From positions 62,001-126,000 of the forward strand of contig NZ_BJHU01000043.1 of assembly GCF_005405905.1 (NCBI RefSeq): DNA of 64,000 nucleotides, in the 5' to 3' direction. Each line of letters opens with the position of its first letter. The first letter of the stretch is position 1. A model generated the notes under the pieces. It had not been told where the DNA came from, searched no databases, and saw nothing but the letters and a program-made list of their open reading frames with translations. The position numbers and the translations under genes are program-made. This DNA is from Acidovorax sp. NB1. GTDB taxonomy: Bacteria > Pseudomonadota > Gammaproteobacteria > Burkholderiales > Burkholderiaceae_C. Shown in pieces: positions 9,627 to 18,372 of the stretch.

Positions 9627-9668
9627 GTCGGCCCCCCTTGCGCCCATGCGTGCGCAAGGGGGGCCGAC
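9627..9668. repeat. Perfect 17-bp inverted repeat
   Basis: Arms 9627-9643 (GTCGGCCCCCCTTGCGC) and 9652-9668 are perfect reverse complements around an 8-base loop (CCATGCGT). There is no T-tract on either side and no gene ends next to it, so it is not an obvious intrinsic terminator. Confidence 0.85.
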
Positions 9669-10079
9669 GCCGGGGAGTCCGGTAGGTCACCAAGGGGTAG
9701 CAGATGGTTGTGGATTCACGAAAGGGGACACTGGCTGCACACAGGAACCCTCTGGGCAGATCTGCGCGCGGGGGGGGCGAATAAGGGGCGTAGTTCACTG
9801 CAATGCCCTTTCTGCAGGGCGCTGTACCTTGCATTTCGAATACCAACCCGGGGTTTGGCATCACTCTGGGCAGAAGTGACCAACGGCGATATTGTTTTTT
9901 ACCAGAAAGTAATTTCAACTACGAATGTTAATTTGTGGATACGAGGAACCTTCACGCCCCACCGGCAGGTTGGAGTGCCGTTGCACTGTCAGTCCACGCC
10001 ATTTCGCCAGCAGTGTCCCGAAAGCGTCTGGATGTTTCGCAAAAGTATCCGCAGCTAAAAACCAATACGAAGTACCCTG

Positions 10080-10115
10080 AGCGCTTATCTATGAGGCCCC
10101 AATAGCTATCAATTA
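10080..10115 (+). repeat. Dispersed repeat copy 3 (partial)
   Basis: GAGCGCTTATCTATGAGG is followed by AATAGCTATCAAT. Only the 3' half of the family consensus is clear, so this is a degraded or weak copy. Confidence 0.45.
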
Positions 10116-10149
10116 GATGGCAATGCAGTGGACAGCAGAAGCCCTTGCT

Positions 10150-10720
10150 GCGCCGCTACGGTATCGCGCAAGAATGCCCACCAGTGCACCGCAGGCGGGA
10201 CGCTCCTGCGAGATGACGATGTCCGCCTCTCGGCGCTAAAGGTGCACCAGCGCTTGGCAGCGCCTGCAGGTCACCCATCAAGCCGGGATGGTCCAGCGCA
10301 AAGCGAGCCAGTTTCGATGCTCGGATCAGGTTTGCACGGTCGGCCGGCTCGGGTTGGCTTGTAGCCAATCTGCGAGCGGCCCCACTAAGGCTTTAAGCGA
10401 GGTGGGAAGGTCTCGAAACTTGCAGAACGCATGGTCCCATGCGATCACCTGCATTCCAAGTAGAGTGGCCAAAAGAAGCTATGGGCAAGTGAAGTTTGTC
10501 TTGATGTCCCTCCGGTATTTCACCAACGAGTTGGGCGTGACAGACAATGCCCTCGCGTCAAAAGCGAACAACTCTTGGGCAGCAACGAGAACAATACGAT
10601 TTCTAGGGTGCGAACGGTCTAACCGCGGCTCGCTCTGCGAGCTGGCTCGAACCAGTGAGTGGCGCATTGCTGCGACGAGAATTGCTTGGCATGCATGATC
10701 ATTGCCACCAGGAGTTCCTC
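10150..10720 (-). pseudogene. Possible decayed minus-strand gene, family unknown
   Basis: Three minus-strand stretches read as plausible protein but are separated by stops and frame changes. They are 10667-10479 (with RNRIVLVAAQELFAFDARAL and SVTPNSLVKYRRDIK), then in the same frame beyond a TAG 10454-10327 (with RDLPTSLKALVGPLADWL), and then another frame 10368-10156 (with KLARFALDHPGLMGDLQALP). I do not recognise the family. A relic of one gene is more likely than three small genes, but chance open frames cannot be excluded. Confidence 0.25.
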
Positions 10721-11042
10721 GCGGAAGTTTCGAGGATTTTTTAGCACACCAGTTTATTAATCGGCATGTTGGGTTTGTACGCCTTCCCTAACGAAAGTGA
10801 AGCAGCTGGTTTCGGTGTGTGGAGTCATTCAAGGGTCAAGGCATGAGTGGCTGCTGCCAGCCTGAATCTGACACCTAACTCCTCCACAACCGCATGCGTT
10901 GTCGCGGCACATACGTTCTCGCCTGTGCCGAGCTGCTCTGCGTGGCAGCGTGGTCACTTTGGCGACGCAGAACCGGGCCACCCCCATTGCCCGGCCACCG
11001 CGCGGCATCTAGGCTAGTGGGCAAAAGGAGACTGTCTGCCCT

Positions 11043-12728
11043 ATGCGTTCGCATCACAAGTTCTGGCCTCGCCGCCTGCCGCATTCCATCACCTTGCCCG
11101 CCACCTCGCTGTGGGACAACCTGGCCACCAACGCCCGGCGCTATCCGGACAAGCCAGCGCTGGTCTTTTTTGGCAGCACCGTGACCTATGCGCAGCTGGC
11201 TGCGGGGGCCGAGCGGGTGGCGGCGCGGCTGGCGGCGCTGGGTGTGCAGCGGGGCGACCGGGTGGTGCTGTGCATGCAGAACTGCCCGCAGCTGTTGATG
11301 GCGCACTTTGGCATCCTGCGCGCCAATGCGGTGGTGGTGCCGGTCAACCCCATGAACCGGGCCGAGGAGCTGAAGCACTACATCACCGACCCCGACGCCA
11401 AGGTGGCGATCACCACGGGCGACCTGGCTCCGGAGATGGCCAAGGCGAGCAATGCGCTGCACCCGTCGGAGCGCCTGGCGCACCTGGTGGTGACGCAGTT
11501 CACCGATGCGTTCGATGTCAATGTGACGGGCGCCGATGCGCCGCCCGAGGCCTGGGCCGAGTGGCTGGGCACCCGGCACCCGCTGCCCGTGCTGGAGGGC
11601 GGCGAGGCCCATGCGTGGGCAGACGCCGTGGCCTGCTCCGACACCCCTCCGGCGCTGGCGGTAGGCCCGCACGACCTGGCGCTGCTGCCCTATACCAGCG
11701 GCACCACGGGCCTGCCCAAGGGTTGCATGCACCTGCACAAAAGCGTCATGCACAACGCGGTGGCGAGCAGCCTGTGGGGCAGTGGGTCGGCCGACAACGT
11801 GACGCTGGCCGTGGTGCCCATGTTCCACATCACCGGCATGGTGAGCGTGATGCACACGTCCATCTACTGCGGTGCCACCCTAGTGATCATGCCCCGGTGG
11901 GACCGTGACTTGGCCGGACGCCTGATCTCGCGCTACCGGGTGACCACCTGGACCAACATCCCCACCATGGTCATCGACCTGCTGGGCAGCCCGAACTTTG
12001 CCAGCTACGACCTGTCGAGCCTGGCCTACATCGGCGGCGGTGGGGCGGCCATGCCCCAGGCGGTGGCGCAGCGCCTGCTGGAGCAATATGGCCTGCGCTA
12101 CGCAGAAGGCTATGGCCTGACCGAAACGGCAGCCCCGTCGCACGCCAACCCGCCCGACAATCCCAAGCAGCAGTGCCTGGGCATCCCGTTCATGAGCACG
12201 GATGCGCGGGTGATTGACCCCGACACCTTGCAGGAAGTGCCCGTGGGCGAGCAGGGCGAGATCATCATCCACGGCCCCGAGGTGTTCGAGGGCTACTGGA
12301 AACGGCCCGATGCCACGGCGTCGGCCTTCATCGAGTTCGAGGGCAAGCGGTTCTTCCGCTCGGGTGACCTGGGGCGCATGGATGAGGACGGCTATTTCTT
12401 CCTCACCGACCGGCTCAAGCGCATGATCAATGCGAGCGGCTTCAAGGTGTGGCCCGCTGAGGTGGAGGCGCTGATGTTCCGCCACCCTGCGATCCAGGAG
12501 GCCTGCATCATCTCTGCCAAGGACAGCTATCGGGGCGAGACGGTGAAGGCGGTGGTGGTGCTGCGCGCATCCCACAAGGACACCACCGAGCAGCAGATCA
12601 TCGACTGGTGCCGCGAGAACATGGCGGTGTACAAGGTGCCGCGCATCGTGCAGTTTGTGCCAGCGCTGCCCAAGAGTGGTAGCGGCAAGGTGATGTGGCG
12701 CACGCTGCAGGAGCAAGAGGCTGCGTAG
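11043..12728 (+). CDS. AMP-forming acyl-CoA ligase (long-chain fatty acid-CoA ligase family)
   Basis: 561-residue member of the acyl-adenylate-forming superfamily. It activates a carboxylic acid with ATP and joins it to CoA in the cytoplasm. The P-loop TSGTTGLPKG lies near residue 217 and the YGLTET motif near 356. The C-terminal hinge region and catalytic lysine are in SGSGKVMWR near 544. A purine-rich site (AAAAGGAG at 11023-11030) precedes the ATG. The gene stands alone, with a clear terminator downstream. The family does not fix the substrate: fatty, aromatic or short branched acids are all possible. Confidence 0.92.
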   Translation: MRSHHKFWPRRLPHSITLPATSLWDNLATNARRYPDKPALVFFGSTVTYAQLAAGAERVAARLAALGVQRGDRVVLCMQNCPQLLMAHFGILRANAVVVPVNPMNRAEELKHYITDPDAKVAITTGDLAPEMAKASNALHPSERLAHLVVTQFTDAFDVNVTGADAPPEAWAEWLGTRHPLPVLEGGEAHAWADAVACSDTPPALAVGPHDLALLPYTSGTTGLPKGCMHLHKSVMHNAVASSLWGSGSADNVTLAVVPMFHITGMVSVMHTSIYCGATLVIMPRWDRDLAGRLISRYRVTTWTNIPTMVIDLLGSPNFASYDLSSLAYIGGGGAAMPQAVAQRLLEQYGLRYAEGYGLTETAAPSHANPPDNPKQQCLGIPFMSTDARVIDPDTLQEVPVGEQGEIIIHGPEVFEGYWKRPDATASAFIEFEGKRFFRSGDLGRMDEDGYFFLTDRLKRMINASGFKVWPAEVEALMFRHPAIQEACIISAKDSYRGETVKAVVVLRASHKDTTEQQIIDWCRENMAVYKVPRIVQFVPALPKSGSGKVMWRTLQEQEAA

Positions 12729-12760
12729 CCACTGGACAGGACGAACGGGACTAACGAGTG

Positions 12761-12790
12761 AAGGGCTGCCGGTGCGCAGCCCTTTCTTTT
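12761..12790 (+). terminator. Intrinsic terminator after the acyl-CoA ligase
   Basis: Stem AAGGGCTGC (12761-12769) pairs with GCAGCCCTT (12776-12784), loop CGGTGC, followed by a T-rich run. Confidence 0.85.
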
Positions 12791-12821
12791 GACGGGTGGG
12801 GCAGGGCGGGGTGGGGCTGCG

Positions 12822-13196
12822 TCAGGACGCAGCCGACGCAAGGGTCAGCTCGCCCAGGTCCCGCTCCAGCAGGGCCGGGTCGCCCAGTTGTAGCTCGATC
12901 AGGCGGCGCAGGTGGGTCACGCTGTCCAGGTCGATGCCCCGGCACAGCAGGCCAGTGTGCAGCCCGTGTACATGGGCCACCTCGGTGGACATGGCGATGT
13001 GGTTGCCGGTTTCGGCCAGGGGGATGGTGATCTGGCAGAGCATGCCGGGCTCCAGCTCGGCCTGCGCAGGCACCGTGATCAGGGCGCCCTTGAGTGACAG
13101 GTCCAGCACATGCACGCTGAACGCATCGTGGGAGGTGGTGAGCAGGGCCGGCGCGTCAAAGCTGACGCGGACAAAGTGGCGGCGTTCATGGGGCAT
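12822..13196 (-). CDS. PilZ domain protein
   Basis: 124-residue single PilZ domain, a c-di-GMP receptor fold. The binding signature is present: arginines in ERRHFVRVSF close to the N-terminus and D-x-S-x-x-G (DLSLKGA) about 30 residues later. The start at 13196 is chosen over a Met 11 codons upstream because CAGGAG lies seven bases before it. The gene is divergent from a GGDEF-EAL protein that makes or breaks c-di-GMP, so the two may form a local signalling pair. The output target is unknown. Confidence 0.88.
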   Translation of the reverse strand: MPHERRHFVRVSFDAPALLTTSHDAFSVHVLDLSLKGALITVPAQAELEPGMLCQITIPLAETGNHIAMSTEVAHVHGLHTGLLCRGIDLDSVTHLRRLIELQLGDPALLERDLGELTLASAAS

Positions 13197-13324
13197 TGCT
13201 GTCTCCTGAGCGAGGCGTGGTGGGCACATGCTACTCCAACCACCGTCTGGTCAGATTGCCTTTGGAGCTTTTGGCAAGCTTTCGTTACGATGCGGCTTCC
13301 GCCGTTGATGGATGGAGTCAGGCC

Positions 13325-16297
13325 GTGGGTCCAGGCGTTTACCGGTTCAGGCGCCGAGGTATTGGCGTGCTGCGATGGGTTGTGGTGATCTCCCTGCTGT
13401 GGGTGGGCGTCAGCGCGATCAACGCATCTGCGGCCCCGCGCGAGCTGCGGGTGGGGGTGTATTCCAACGAGCCCAAGGTGTTTGTCGATGAGGACGGCAA
13501 GGCTGCGGGCATTTTTGTGGATCTGCTGCAGCTGGTGGCCGCGCGCGAGCAGTGGACGCTGAAGTTTGTGCCCTGTAACTGGCAGGACTGCCTGGAGGCC
13601 CTGCGCACCGGGCAGCTTGACCTGATGCCCGATGTGGCCCGTTCGCCCGAGCGCGAGGCGCTGTACGACTTCCATTCCCTGCCGGTGCTGCACAGCTGGT
13701 CGCAGATCTACCGGGCGCAGGGCAGTGCGATCCACTCGCTGTTTGACCTGCAGGGCAAGCGGGTGGCGGTGCTCAAGGGCTCGGTGCAGCGCGCTACTTT
13801 CATCAACATGATGGACAGCTTTGGCATCCAGGTGTCGCTTGTCGATGCTCCGAGCCTGATCGAGGCCTTTGCGCTGGTGCAGCGCGGCGAGGCCGATGCG
13901 GTGATTGCCAACCACCTGTTTGGCAACTTCCACTCGGTGCGGTTTGGGGTGACGGACTCGGGCATTGTCTTTCAGCCTGCCACGCTGTTTTTTGCCACCA
14001 CCCCGGGGCGCAACACCGATCTGCTGGCGGCCATCGACCGGTCGGTGCAGGACTGGCGCAGCGGTGCCGACCCCGCGTATGCCGAGGTGCTGCGCCGCTG
14101 GGGCGTGCAGGCGCAGGAGAGGCGCATGTCGCCCCTGGTGTGGTGGAGCCTGGGCGGGCTGCTGGCGTTTGGGCTGCTGGCGGCGCTGGCGGCCCTGGTG
14201 CTGCGCCGCCAGGTGCAGGAGCGCACCCGGCACCTGCAGGACAGCGAGCAGAAGCTGGCCACCATCCTCGACAGCGTGGGCGCCTTCATCTACATCAAGG
14301 GCCGCGACTACCGCTACCAATACGCCAACCACCACACGCTCAAGCTGTTTGGCAAGGCGGCCAGCGAGGTGGTGGGCCATGATGACACCGCCGTGTTCGA
14401 TGCTGCCACAGCCGCGCAGCTGCGTGCCAACGACCGGCGTGTGCTGGAGGACGGCGAGACGCTGGAAGCCGAGGAAGTGAACACCCAGCTGGCCACCGGC
14501 GAGACCCGGGCCTACCTGTCCATCAAGATCCCGCTGCGCCATGCCGACGGCAGCATCCATGCGCTGTGTGGCATCTCCACTGACATCACCGAGCGCCGCA
14601 AGGCCGAGGAATCGCTGCAGATTGCCGCCACGGTGTTCGAGTCGTTCGAGGGCATGATCGTCACCGGGCCGGACCAGCGCATCCTCAAGGCCAACCAGGC
14701 CTATGCGCGCCTCACGGGCTATGCGGTGGAAGAACTGGTGGGGCAGACGCCCCGGCTGCTGCACTCTGGCAGGCAGGACGCGGCCTTCTATGCCGCCATG
14801 AAAACCGCGCTGCGCACCACCGGCATGTGGCAGGGCGAGGTGTGGAACCGGCGCAAGGATGGCACGGAGTACCCCGCCTGGATCACCATCACCACGGTGC
14901 GCTCGCCCGAGGGCGAAGTCACGCACTATGTGGGCACCCAGACCGACATCTCCAGCCGCAAGGCGGCCGAGGAGGAGATCCGCCTGCTGGCCTTCTACGA
15001 CCCGCTCACCGGCCTGCCCAACCGGCGCCTGATGACCGACCGCCTGCAGCACAGCCTGGCAGCCAGCGCGCGGTCGGGCACGGGCGGGGCGTTGCTGTTT
15101 GTGGATCTGGACAACTTCAAGGACCTCAACGACACCCAGGGCCATGAGCTGGGCGACCAGTTGCTGCGCCAGGTGGCGGCCCGCCTGTCTGGCTGCGTGC
15201 GCATGGGTGACACTGTGGCCCGCCTGGGGGGGGACGAGTTCATCGTCCTGCTGGAGGGCCTGAGCCCCCAGGCCGCCGAAGCCGCAGCCCAGGCCGAGAC
15301 CGTGGGCCGCACGGTGCTGGCGGCGCTGAGCCAGAGCTACCTGCTGGGTGGGCTGTCGCACCACAGCGCGTGCAGCATCGGCATTGCGCTGTATGCCGAT
15401 GCACGCGGTTCGGTGGACGAGCTGCTCAAGCATGGCGATATGGCGATGTACCAGGCCAAGGGCGCGGGGCGCAACACTTTGCGGTTTTTTGACCCGCGCA
15501 CGCAGGCCAACGTCACGGCACGCACGCTGCTGGAGGCGGGGCTGCGCGAGGGGCTGCGCGATGGCCAGTTCTTGCTGCACTACCAGGCGCAGATCAACGC
15601 GCACCAGGGCGTGGTAGGCGCCGAGGCCCTGGTGCGCTGGCAGCATCCGCAGCGCGGCCTGGTGTCGCCCGCCGAGTTCATCCCCGTGGCGGAGGCCTCG
15701 GGCCTGATCGTGCCCCTGGGCACCTGGATCTTGCGCACGGCCTGCCAGCAGCTGGTGGCGTGGGGCCAGGACGCGCGCACCGCGCACTGGACGCTGGCCG
15801 TCAACGTGAGTGCGCGGCAGTTCCGCCACAGCCATTTTGTGGACGAGGTGCTGGGCGTGCTGGAGGAAACCGGCGCCAACCCCCACCGCCTGAAGCTGGA
15901 GCTGACCGAAACCCTGCTGCTCGACGACGTGGAAGACACCATCGAGCGCATGGAGCAGCTGCGCCGCCACGGCGTGGGCTTCTCGCTCGATGACTTTGGC
16001 ACAGGCTATTCCAGCCTGAGCTACCTCAAGCGGCTGCCGCTGGACCAGCTCAAGATCGACCAGGGCTTTGTGCGCGACCTGCTCACCGATGCCGACGACG
16101 CGAGCATTGCGCGCACCATCGTCACGCTGGCGCACAGCATGGACCTGGGCGTGATTGCCGAAGGTGTGGAAACCCGCGAACAGCGCGACATGCTGGTCGG
16201 CCTGGGCTGCCTCACCTGGCAGGGCTACCTGTTTGGGCGCCCGGGTCCGGCGGAGGCGCTGCTGGCGGCCGCTGCCGCCCATGCTGTGGCGCCTTGA
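13325..16297 (+). CDS. Periplasmic-binding-domain PAS-PAS-GGDEF-EAL signalling protein
   Basis: About 990 residues from a GTG at 13325, which has GGAG seven bases upstream. The frame stays open to an ATG at 13196, but that would overlap the PilZ start and lacks a ribosome site. Order: a signal-like helix (about 10-30), then a family-3 solute-binding domain (ELRVGVYSNEPKVF) to about 265 and a membrane span at about 272-293. Two PAS domains follow (about 305-560), then a diguanylate cyclase domain with intact GGDEF near 634 and a phosphodiesterase domain with intact EAL near 765. It probably senses an extracellular amino acid-like ligand and changes c-di-GMP. Both catalytic signatures are present, so the net activity cannot be read from sequence. 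Confidence 0.93.
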   Translation: MGPGVYRFRRRGIGVLRWVVVISLLWVGVSAINASAAPRELRVGVYSNEPKVFVDEDGKAAGIFVDLLQLVAAREQWTLKFVPCNWQDCLEALRTGQLDLMPDVARSPEREALYDFHSLPVLHSWSQIYRAQGSAIHSLFDLQGKRVAVLKGSVQRATFINMMDSFGIQVSLVDAPSLIEAFALVQRGEADAVIANHLFGNFHSVRFGVTDSGIVFQPATLFFATTPGRNTDLLAAIDRSVQDWRSGADPAYAEVLRRWGVQAQERRMSPLVWWSLGGLLAFGLLAALAALVLRRQVQERTRHLQDSEQKLATILDSVGAFIYIKGRDYRYQYANHHTLKLFGKAASEVVGHDDTAVFDAATAAQLRANDRRVLEDGETLEAEEVNTQLATGETRAYLSIKIPLRHADGSIHALCGISTDITERRKAEESLQIAATVFESFEGMIVTGPDQRILKANQAYARLTGYAVEELVGQTPRLLHSGRQDAAFYAAMKTALRTTGMWQGEVWNRRKDGTEYPAWITITTVRSPEGEVTHYVGTQTDISSRKAAEEEIRLLAFYDPLTGLPNRRLMTDRLQHSLAASARSGTGGALLFVDLDNFKDLNDTQGHELGDQLLRQVAARLSGCVRMGDTVARLGGDEFIVLLEGLSPQAAEAAAQAETVGRTVLAALSQSYLLGGLSHHSACSIGIALYADARGSVDELLKHGDMAMYQAKGAGRNTLRFFDPRTQANVTARTLLEAGLREGLRDGQFLLHYQAQINAHQGVVGAEALVRWQHPQRGLVSPAEFIPVAEASGLIVPLGTWILRTACQQLVAWGQDARTAHWTLAVNVSARQFRHSHFVDEVLGVLEETGANPHRLKLELTETLLLDDVEDTIERMEQLRRHGVGFSLDDFGTGYSSLSYLKRLPLDQLKIDQGFVRDLLTDADDASIARTIVTLAHSMDLGVIAEGVETREQRDMLVGLGCLTWQGYLFGRPGPAEALLAAAAAHAVAP

Positions 16298-16322
16298 TGG
16301 GGGAGAGCCAGGGGTGTTGAAA

Positions 16323-16376
16323 CTCCTTTTTTGATAGCGTAAAGGCCATGATGGATGCGCGGTAGGGGGCATTTTT
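16323..16376 (-). repeat. Dispersed repeat copy 4
   Basis: On the minus strand it reads AAAAATGCCCCCTACCGCGC, later CTTTACGCTATCAAAAAAGG, and ends GGAG. It is one of the best full-length matches to copy 1 and the copy at 41373. It sits just after the GGDEF-EAL gene. Confidence 0.75.
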
Positions 16377-16551
16377 ATTCATAAAATTGGATGATGCTCC
16401 GCCCCTGTAGCGGGGCACCCGATGCGCGGCATCTGTCGCCATTGGCTGACATCCTGGCTGTCTCCCCGGGGGTAAGGTACGGCAGGCTTGGCGATCAGCG
16501 CAGGCCCCCTCCAGCCCGCGCAGCGGTGCTGGCATGTTTTCGGAGTCCCCC

Positions 16552-17076
16552 ATGAACACCATCAAAACGACAACAACCTTCACCACCTTGCGTCGCCAGG
16601 TTTATGGCGCCGCAGCCGCGCTGCTGCTGGCGGCCGCAGGCGGCGCGCACGCCCAGACCTACATCAACGCCACGGTGGGGGGCGAACTGGCACCCGGCGT
16701 GTATGGCCGCATCAACATCGGCAATGCGCCACCGCCACCTCTGATCTACGCCGAGCCCGTCATCATCCACCGCCCTGCCGTGGTGGTGCCACGCGCACCC
16801 ATCTACCTGTACGTGCCCCCGGGCCACGCCAAGAACTGGGGCAAACACTGCGCACGCTACAACGCCTGCAACCAGCCGGTGTACTTTGTTCAAGAACCCC
16901 CGCCACGCAAGGGCCCCAAACACCACCACCAGGGCCGCGATGACCGCCGCTGGGACGATGACCACCGCCACGGCGGCGGCAAACACGACCGCGACCACGG
17001 GCGTGGCCATGGACGGGGTGATGACCGTGGTGAGCGTGGCGAAGGCCGTGGCAAGGGCCATGGCCCCCGGGACTGA
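16552..17076 (+). CDS. Small exported protein with a His/Arg/Asp/Gly-rich tail
   Basis: 174 residues from the ATG at 16552, chosen because GGAG lies six bases upstream; another Met at 16534 has none. An N-terminal signal peptide ends near AHA-QTY. The middle is Pro-rich with VPPGHAKNWGKHCARYNACN, holding two cysteines. The last 50 residues are almost only His, Asp, Arg and Gly, which could bind metal or be disordered. The family is not recognised. The sharp change to a low-complexity tail is the notable feature. Confidence 0.75.
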   Translation: MNTIKTTTTFTTLRRQVYGAAAALLLAAAGGAHAQTYINATVGGELAPGVYGRINIGNAPPPPLIYAEPVIIHRPAVVVPRAPIYLYVPPGHAKNWGKHCARYNACNQPVYFVQEPPPRKGPKHHHQGRDDRRWDDDHRHGGGKHDRDHGRGHGRGDDRGERGEGRGKGHGPRD

Positions 17077-17204
17077 ACGGCCTGAGCTGCCGGACGGACT
17101 GGCGGCCTGAGCGGCTGCGTGCGGCGGGTGTTACGCCCGCTCCCGTCCTCTCCTTGCGCCACCGCAGATCGCGGGCCTGCGCCAGCGGTTAAGCTCGGGC
17201 TTCT

Positions 17205-17981
17205 ATGGCCCAAGTCACCTTTTCCCCACCATTCACTACCCCTTCCGAAGTCGCCAGCCAGCTGCGCCAGGGCGGTTTTGCCGTGTTGTCCCCGGCGGCT
17301 GTGGCCGAGTGGATTGGCTGTGATCTGCCTGCGCTGATGGCCCTCAACAGCGACTGGGCCGCGCTGCCGCCCGATGAGTTTCTGAAGGACGGTGGCCGCT
17401 ACCGCCGCCGCCGCCACGCCTGTTTTGTGGTGCAGGGCGGGCAGGTGCAGCAGGCCCCGCACCGCGCGCACTGGCAGCCGGTCGAATACAACGCGCTGCA
17501 TGGCGGCATGGAGCGCTGGTTTGCGCCCATGGAGCCTGCCACTGTGGCCCAGCCCGTGTGGCAGCAGTTGCTGGCTGCACTGGCGGGCGTGTCCGATGCT
17601 GTGTTTGCCGGGCCGCACGCGCCCGCACCCTGGTTTGTGGAAGCGCACCAGTTCCGCATCGACACCACCGACGGCATTGGCCGCCCCACACCCGAGGGCG
17701 CGCACCGCGATGGTGTGGACTTGGTGGCGGTGTTTCTGGTGGGGCGCGAAGGCGTGAAGGGCGGCGAGACCCGCGTGTTCGAGGCCACAGGCCCCAGCGG
17801 CCAGCGCTTCACCCTCACCGAGCCTTGGTCGCTGCTGCTGCTAGACGATGCCCGCATGATCCATGAATCCACCCCCATCCAGCCCGTGGCTGCGGGTGGG
17901 CACCGCGACACGCTGGTGGTGACCTGCCGACGTGGCAATTTCCAGGGCGCCGATGTGGTGGGGCGGAGCCCGGCCGCCTGA
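17205..17981 (+). CDS. 2OG-Fe dioxygenase family protein
   Basis: 258 residues resembling the bacterial 2OG-Fe dioxygenase family (PF10014 type), Fe(II)/2-oxoglutarate oxygenases some of which hydroxylate free amino acids. The iron ligands can be proposed as H and D in GAHRDGVDLVAVF and the distal His in ARMIHESTPI. The Arg in GHRDTLVVT is suited to bind 2-oxoglutarate. It stands between a secreted protein and the MITE-like element, with no partner gene to indicate the substrate. Confidence 0.8.
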   Translation: MAQVTFSPPFTTPSEVASQLRQGGFAVLSPAAVAEWIGCDLPALMALNSDWAALPPDEFLKDGGRYRRRRHACFVVQGGQVQQAPHRAHWQPVEYNALHGGMERWFAPMEPATVAQPVWQQLLAALAGVSDAVFAGPHAPAPWFVEAHQFRIDTTDGIGRPTPEGAHRDGVDLVAVFLVGREGVKGGETRVFEATGPSGQRFTLTEPWSLLLLDDARMIHESTPIQPVAAGGHRDTLVVTCRRGNFQGADVVGRSPAA

Positions 17982-18067
17982 AAACCGGTGCGAGTGCGCT
18001 GGATTTGATGCGAATCAAGATGCGGGGTATGGTGGCGGTTCACACTGTGTCCATGGTCAGGCCATAA

Positions 18068-18335
18068 GAACCTGTTCAAGATCTTTTCGGGGTCGCACAA
18101 GTCCCTTGCCGGGATGGAATGCTAGGCGCGGTGCGCCGCCAATAGCTCGGCTATTGGCAAGCGCAGCAACGCCGCAGACCGCCCGGCAAGGCACTTGCCC
18201 GAAGGGTTGGAGTGAAATCGGGCGATTGGAAGCCTCGGCTGCTTGCATGGGCATGAGCCCATGCGGCGCACCAGAAGCCTCCACTCGTGCCGATTGCACT
18301 CCAATGCGATCCCCGAAAAGATCTTGAACAGGTTC
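18068..18335. mobile_element. MITE-like element with terminal inverted repeats and TAA duplication
   Basis: The left end (18068-18097, GAACCTGTTCAAGATCTTTT...) and the right end (18305-18335) are inverted repeats of 30 and 31 bases that differ by one inserted base. Both ends are flanked by TAA (18065-18067 and 18336-18338), consistent with a 3-bp target duplication as made by some IS5-family elements. The 268 bp contain no transposase. The inside holds more short palindromes (GCCAATAG/CTATTGGC and CATGGGC/GCCCATG). It ends 37 bases before the uspA-type start codon. Confidence 0.8.
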
Positions 18336-18372
18336 TAAGCCTGGTCCCACCCCTCACTTAAGGAGTAGCACC

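Larger units (their letters stand above)
9538..11042. other. 1.5 kb region without a convincing gene
   Basis: Between the DUF4347 protein and the acyl-CoA ligase no frame has convincing protein character. The two longest plus-strand frames (9606-10058 and 10288-10698) are rich in Arg, Ser, Cys and Gly and have no recognisable motif. What can be seen is two repeat copies (9551 and 10080), the 17-bp inverted repeat at 9627, minus-strand coding-like fragments at 10150-10720, and a small hairpin followed by six T at about 10717-10742. Base composition looks more AT-rich than the flanking genes from about 9880 onward. Confidence 0.6.

Noticed and set aside
9606-10058. Plus-strand frame of 150 residues
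   Set aside because: It runs through the 17-bp palindrome and low-complexity sequence, has no ribosome site and does not look like a protein.
10288-10698. Plus-strand frame of 136 residues
   Set aside because: Ser/Arg/Cys-rich without a domain; the minus strand of the same stretch reads more like decayed protein.
13196-13324. ATG start of the GGDEF-EAL gene at 13196
   Set aside because: It would overlap the PilZ start and adds non-conserved residues; GTG 13325 has a well-placed GGAG and leads into a signal-like helix.
13079-16372. 1097-residue antisense frame over the GGDEF-EAL gene
   Set aside because: His/Gln/Gly-rich composition and no motifs; it is a shadow of the real gene.
18122-18357. 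Short minus-strand frames inside the MITE-like element
   Set aside because: They depend on the inverted-repeat sequence, show no transposase or other protein features, and overlap each other in several frames.
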